Source: Dioscorea cayenensis subsp. rotundata (Eukaryota > Streptophyta > Magnoliopsida > Dioscoreales > Dioscoreaceae). Taken from it: 64,000 nucleotides of DNA. The position numbers were made by a program, and so were the translations under genes. Shown here piece by piece: positions 58,655 to 64,000 of the stretch. Where the stretch lies: assembly GCF_009730915.1 (NCBI RefSeq), contig NC_052479.1, forward strand, positions 124,001-188,000, given 5' to 3'. Every line of letters starts with the position of its first letter. Positions within the stretch are counted from its first letter, which is position 1. The notes under the pieces are model-generated. The model ran no database searches, was not told the DNA's origin, and saw only the letters and a list, made by a program, of their open reading frames with translations.

Positions 58655-58915
58655 ATGGCTTCTCTGGGAATGGGATTTGGAGCTGGAAGAGTGTTTGCAG
58701 CAACTGCAACTAAGAGCAGTGGAGGAAGTAAAGAGGAGAAAGGACTGCTGGATTGGATAATGGGAGGACTCCAGAAGGAGGACCAACTACTGGAAACGGA
58801 CCCAATTCTTAAGAAAGTGGAGGAGAAGAATGGGAAGAAGTCAACCACTTCTGTCTCTGTTCCTAATAACAAGAAAAAGTCTGGAGGATTTGGAGGTCTC
58901 TTTGCAAAGAACTGA
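58655..58915 (+). CDS. TSP9: Thylakoid soluble phosphoprotein TSP9
   Basis: Small plant-specific protein associated with LHCII and the photosystems. It is phosphorylated on Thr in the light and released from the membrane, which modulates light harvesting. A single exon gives 86 aa. A short plastid transit-type leader (MASLGMGFGAGRVFAATATK) precedes the conserved mature region: GGSKEEKGLLDWIMGGLQKE, DQLLETDPILKKVEEKNGKK, then a Thr/Ser-rich stretch and the C-terminal GGFGGLFAKN. The EKGLLDWI...QKEDQ...ETDPILKKVE block and the FGGLFAK end are diagnostic. It is intact and directly downstream of the WOX gene on the same strand. Confidence 0.93.
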   Translation: MASLGMGFGAGRVFAATATKSSGGSKEEKGLLDWIMGGLQKEDQLLETDPILKKVEEKNGKKSTTSVSVPNNKKKSGGFGGLFAKN

Positions 58916-59482
58916 AGAAAGGACAGCACAGCAGAGGCTATTGTTTATCTCCAGTCTCCAATTACACATCCCTTCTTTTTATTGTATGAAAAACACAAAA
59001 TTTCTCCTTTTCATGTCATTGATTTTGTTGTTTGCTCATTATGTTACTCTTATATGATGTACTGCTTGGTAGTCACGAACTTATGAATTTTTCATTTGAC
59101 TGGAGACTTTCTTATTCTTGTGGCATCTCTCTGCTTTACTCTATGTTACCTCCATATCTGCAGATTTGAAAAATAATATAGAAATCTAGAGGTGGTCAAA
59201 TTATAGGAGATTCTGTACATAGTTGCTATTTTAACTCATACATTAGCAGGAAATATTTATAGAAAACAAAAATAAAAATACAAATCCAAAATTGAGCATG
59301 GGTGAATGGTACCCAGGGAACCAAAAAAAGATAAAAGTAGCAAGCAAATACAATAGGATGATTATATATATATTTTTTTAAAGAAAACAAAGAATAAATC
59401 CATACAACAATAAAAATGTTGCAAGATAAAAGGCCTGCATATTTGACAATCAGGGAGATTTAATGGGAAGATGTGTGAATAA
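58916..59482. other. Convergent 3' flanks of TSP9 and CTF18
   Basis: 3' UTRs of two convergent genes meet here. The sequence is AT-rich, without further features. Confidence 0.45.
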
Positions 59483-62400
59483 TTAGAGTAGCTCACGCAC
59501 TTTGACTGGTCTTTTCACTGCGTTTGTGTAACCCTGCAATTATAAAGCATTGATAGTCATCCTCTCAAATTTCTTATGTCTAAAACATAAAACTCATAGT
59601 CCAATTTTTTTGTGAGTTTTTTTTGGTTTAATGCTACAGATTTATTACTGTGATACTTCTCAAAATTACCAAATATTTTTCTTATTCACTGTTTTATGAA
59701 TATGAGTCAATAAAGAATGCATCAGCATGTTATAGGTACCTCATTATATTTGAAAATCAGAGGGCGTGAATCTCTTTCAGTTGTTCCTGTATTATTCAAC
59801 ATGTCTCCAGTATGTTCGGAGCTCGCATTGTTCCCTTTCTTAACCCTGTTTATTTAACAGAAATAGTTGAGAATTAGTAGCGAGTTAAGTTCATTCAAAC
59901 AAGAAATCTTCAATTAATTTTCCTGCTATATGCTATATGCTACATGCTACATGCTACATGCTACATGCTACATGCTACATGATTTGGCAAACTCATGCAA
60001 CTGCATTTTGGTGTTCATCTGTACATCACAACCTAACCAGAAAAGCTTACATTAAGAAAAATTCTTGCTAGGATGAAATAAAACTTCTTGTAATAAAAGC
60101 ATTGTGTATGGAGGAGGCAACTAAAAGCAAGGAATAAAATTTCTTCTTGAGAACAGATGAGGAAAATGGTATGATAGGCAATAGAATTACCTATCAAAGA
60201 AACTTGTCAAGTTGCCAGAGGGCCTTTTTGGATTTCCTGGAGCTTTTAGATTTTTGCCAGTGACTGGTAAATTCTTGTCAGGCACTGAACCCGGTTTTGA
60301 ATTGATGGTGGATAACTTTTGCCTCTGAGTCAATGCTGTTGTGTTTTCTCTCCCATTTCCCACAGAAGCAGTTGTTGTCTTCTTGACAGGAATTACTAGA
60401 GCATCTGAAGAAGATGAGGCTCCGTTCACATTGTTGCTCTCATCACTTGGATTGGTGGATTTTCCAATGCTCTCTCGTAGAATTTTCTGCTTCTCAATCT
60501 GAAAGGTTTGTCTTAATCAATTACACTCTATAATATGGCTATTAGCCAATAAAACCGTACAAAAGTTGCAAAGTAAATATAGGATCATTTTTTTTTTTCA
60601 AAATAAAAATAAAAATGGGGTCACGAATTTGGGATGAAACTATTTCAAGTGGCTCATCCGCAATATTTCAGAAAGAAATTCCATCCTCACCTCATGTAAC
60701 AGAACTTGCTTCATGGCCACAGGAAGTTCATAGTGCTCCGACTGATAATCCTGTCCATGTACTGGAAATATTTAGTCTTGATCTAGAATATCTTCTGCTC
60801 ATTCTATAAACAATGAAATTTAAGAAAAAGAACCTTGAAGTTTGTGAAGTCGTTGATTGGTGGATCAAGAGACGGCACAAGGGCATCAGCAGATGCTCCT
60901 AACTTATTGAAAAACTTTTGGGCAGGCTCAGGTTTTAAGTTTTTATATGTTAATGAGTACGAAACCATAGTATCGACTAGCTGGGCTAGATCATCCTTCT
61001 CTCTCTCTGAGAGCAAATGCAACGCTACCTGAGAAATCTTAATTCATTTAGAGTCTGCTTTTGAAGAAGAAAGTAGTATATGCCATAGAACCATCAGAAA
61101 AACAGACAATTTATGCTAAGCATAGAAAGTATTGGCCTTTGCAGAATCTTATTAACATTATAAATTTGAGCCTCGAGAGAGAAAAGAAATAAAGGAATGC
61201 TTGGAGATCAGAACATTACCGGCCTCAAAGTTTGTGGAGAAAGAATATGTAAGAATGGGGAAACAACATCTTCTACAAAAGACTCAATTGAAATATGCCT
61301 TGAGATAGATGGTGAAATCTTATTATGCCAGCTTTTCAACAAGTCTTTCTTTTCCACCGTCAATGCTCTGCACCTGAAAGACATTTTTGCGTTGTGTGCA
61401 TCTTTTTTTTTTTCATAATATTGGAAAAAAGTGCATTAGGGTTTAATAAGGAAGAAGTACCTTTGTAAAGATTTTGGCCATTCAATATTTGGTTTTTCCA
61501 CTTGTGCAATCAGGTAGCTCATACCTACAGCACTAAGAGGATGATATACTGCACACATCCATGATATTAGTAAATGAAAGATTTAAAAAAAAAAGGGTAA
61601 ATCCATCATTGTTTAACTCGACCTTGAAGTGACATTTGTTGAGTACGGAAAATATAGTGAAGCAGTGAATCTGAAATGCCGAGCATGTCAAGACATCGAG
61701 CCTTCAAGAATATGAGCATGTGAACTCAATAAATTTCTCTATGCCAATGAAGAAAAGATACTGGAGTAGGGACAGAGATTTACTGTCTTTTGCATCTTTG
61801 GATCATGATAAGATAGCTGTAGGAAATTCTCATGGATACCATCCATAGTCAACTCATAATCACCACTGCAATGTTACGATGCATTTAGAAAATATAAAAA
61901 AACAACCAAATGCAATGAAATCTATTTAAGAGTAAGGCATTAAATAGGATCTTGTTTACCGGTTTGCTATAAGGGTGTACAGAGAATCTAGATGCCTGAT
62001 TCCATCATTCAAGGACTTCCTTTCACGCTTTGATTTTCTTTTTTGGAAAACCTGTTCACACAAAAATGGCATCTACAATGAGTTCAATACTAACAGGGAC
62101 AATCAGGTTGATTGTTAGGGGACATTTGCGCACCTCCTTCCATACATCAAAAGAACTTCGTGACACGTCTTTGCGACCAACTACTTGGGAACCAATATCG
62201 AGCTGAATGTCAGAAGAGTATCTCATAGAAGTGAACTAATAGTAGTCTGCAAGAATCATTAACGAGGAAAAAAAGCAAATAACTTACGACATTCAAGTTT
62301 ACTTTCTTCTTATGCAGAAATTGAAGCGTGTTTAAGCAAGAACGGATGTCGCATTCTGTACACAATTTGAATTTATAAATTATAACTCATTCAGCCTCTT

Positions 62401-63985
62401 CTCCATTGGAAAAAAGAACTACCACCAGGAATAATCGTCTATTATTCATGGTTCAAAAAGTAACAAGCAAAGTGCAAATCCACAAGAATGTTTTAGATTA
62501 ATTGTTCTAATCAAATTTTTAGTTTTGGCATTTATTTCACTGATAAAACATAACTAGTTGATAGGAATTAGGATGTTAGTTTTCTATGTTTTTAATTTCA
62601 AATTCAAAATCTAAGCAGGTACATCTGCTCTGTACAGTCAAAGCTTCAATGAAACAAAATTTCATGCAATTTCAAAATCTTTTTAATCCAATGAAGGCCA
62701 TCAAATAAATGATCCAAGTGATTGTAGCGGAAGAAACATGATAGATATTTCAAAAAATGTGAAAGGTATTGTGTATATGCTTTAAAATGTGTAAAAAAGC
62801 TGAACATACAATTGTAATTGTTTATCATGCATATCTCATCATTATTGTGTTAAACCCCCTTTTTTTTTTTTACGATTTTAATAGTTTTGAGAGAGTTGCA
62901 TGTATTTTGGGGGAATTACCACTTTTATGAAATCATAGGTTGTACAGGATTGGCACTTCCCCCACTTCGGAAGGGTTATTTAAAACGAGATAAGTAGGGG
63001 ATACACATCAGGGCACTTCCTATACATAAAACAAATACTTTACGAAAAAAAGACCCTGGACTTACAAGAATGTTTGTGTTTAAATAGCTGTTTTAGCATA
63101 AATCACATATATCGGTTTAAATTTTGATTTCAAATTTAAAAACATGAAAACCAAATCAGTAGGTTTCAAGCCAAAATCCTACCGGTTGTACTCGATGACT
63201 ATACCAAAATTTTATAATATTCTTCCTTGCGATTTAGTTAGTTGAGAGTCACATGGTACCCATTGTATAATTTAAGTTCCCACCCCATGAATTATGTTAA
63301 ATATTAAGAAGATAAAACCTAACTTACCTGTATATTCAGCAAGTGCAGAAAGGGCAATTGAATTTGTTCTGAATCCCTCTTTATTGCATATATATTTAAG
63401 CCTACCAAAGTGGGCATGCAAAAGTGAAGCAGAAGTTAGACATAGAAAACCAAACAAAGATGCCTTCAGAAGCTTTAGGAAGAAGCACTAGAAGTTTTAA
63501 GAATAAATTAAGAACTATGAGAAAAATCCAAACGAATCTACCTGTTTACAACCCGGCTGATTGTAGGCTGAACAAAGATATGCACACTGTGAAAGACAGA
63601 AAAAAAAATTTTAGGGTGTTATGGAATGGTTCATTTAGGAGTGATTATTCTTCTGACTTATAGTGACTTTAGTGTAATCAAAATCCAGTGTAGACTTGCA
63701 AAAGTGCCTCTAAGGATGCATGTGGCCAGGGACTCACTTGGCAACTTGGCGTAATGGTCTCAAAGCAGGTGCATACAGGTCATTGCATATGCAGATTACC
63801 TTCACATAATTTTTTCCATCAATATAATAGCCACAAAAAGAAAATCAAATGATGCAGGTACTTATGTTCCTTACAGGCCTGGACAAGCTCATGGCCTTAC
63901 GCCCTTTCTTTGAGGAAGACTTTTCCAGTTGAGCTTCTTGACCAACAACACCCTTTTCAACAGAGGGCTTCTTTTCTGCATTTAC
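59483..63985 (-). CDS. CTF18: CTF18, large subunit of the alternative RFC clamp loader (C-terminal part; gene continues off right edge)
   Basis: CTF18-RFC loads PCNA and supports sister-chromatid cohesion. Sixteen exons are in the window, right to left: 63985-63875, 63799-63738, 63586-63542, 63401-63328, 62355-62288, 62202-62134, 62051-61960, 61865-61784, 61701-61623, 61548-61461, 61367-61220, 61028-60834, 60750-60691, 60498-60191, 59845-59740, 59533-59483. Phases agree at every junction. Diagnostic pieces: SRPVICICNDLYAPALRPLR and VHIFVQPTISRVV (AAA+ region), RLKYICNKEGFRTNSIALSA then LAEYTG, ECDIRSCLNTLQFL (lid), HPLSAVGMSYLIAQVEKPNI, LLSEREKDDLAQLVDTMVSY, and the conserved C-terminus RPLIFKYNEGYTNAVKRPVK then VRELL. 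That end binds the Ctf8/Dcc1 partners in other eukaryotes. Walker A lies beyond the edge. It is intact as far as visible. Confidence 0.9.
59925..59980. repeat. Heptanucleotide repeat (GCTACAT)8 in a CTF18 intron
   Basis: Eight consecutive 7-bp units, the first two GCTATAT and the rest GCTACAT, lie in the intron between exons 59845 and 60191. It is likely length-variable. Confidence 0.85.
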
Positions 63986-64000
63986 CTACATCAAACATGA

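Overview
This is a 64 kb stretch of plant nuclear DNA. It is AT-rich, with intron-containing genes, large gene-poor gaps, and LINE, SINE, CACTA and LTR debris. Plant-only genes are present: TSP9, a WUS-clade WOX gene, a plastid PHT4 transporter and a cutin-type GPAT. The WOX protein has a monocot-like HHKKRRR tail after its homeodomain. With the AT-rich, non-grass-like composition this suggests a non-grass monocot, but the species is inference only.

Layout. 0-0.45 kb: first exon of an unidentified minus-strand gene, with two E2F-type sites in its promoter. 0.5-6.6 kb: two 5'-truncated LINEs, a decayed terminal-inverted-repeat element and one end of a CACTA transposon. 7.2-11.9 kb (+): GONST1-type Golgi GDP-mannose transporter, 8 coding exons. 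12.9-14.7 kb (-): R2R3-MYB of the MYB98/MYB64/MYB119 group. 18.5-20.2 kb (-): TPR-like protein. 20.2-26.2 kb: AT-rich gap with a SINE that has intact target-site duplications. 26.4-28.6 kb (+): KEOPS subunit CGI121/TPRKB. 32.6-34.7 kb (+): GPAT4/6/8-type glycerol-3-phosphate acyltransferase. 36-42 kb: four adjacent minisatellite arrays, one split by a 2.4 kb solo-LTR-like insertion. 42.9-44.1 kb (-): C2H2 zinc-finger protein. 47.2-50.8 kb (+): plastid phosphate transporter PHT4;1. 51.8-54.1 kb (+): translation initiation factor eIF3f. 57.5-58.1 kb (+): WOX5-type homeobox gene. 58.7-58.9 kb (+): thylakoid phosphoprotein TSP9. 59.5-64 kb (-): 3' part (16 exons) of the clamp loader subunit CTF18, running off the right edge.

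The genes are ordinary, independently transcribed plant genes and do not form a pathway cluster. I rebuilt most exon structures by checking GT/AG sites and reading phase, so the protein lengths given are for spliced products. No undescribed enzyme system is evident. The most unusual signals are non-coding. Several extremely short LINE-tail insertions (about 20-85 bp), two of them with long perfect target-site duplications, lie in introns and gaps. Three separate SINE insertions have perfect duplications. The 36-42 kb minisatellite cluster includes a higher-order dimeric array interrupted by an LTR.
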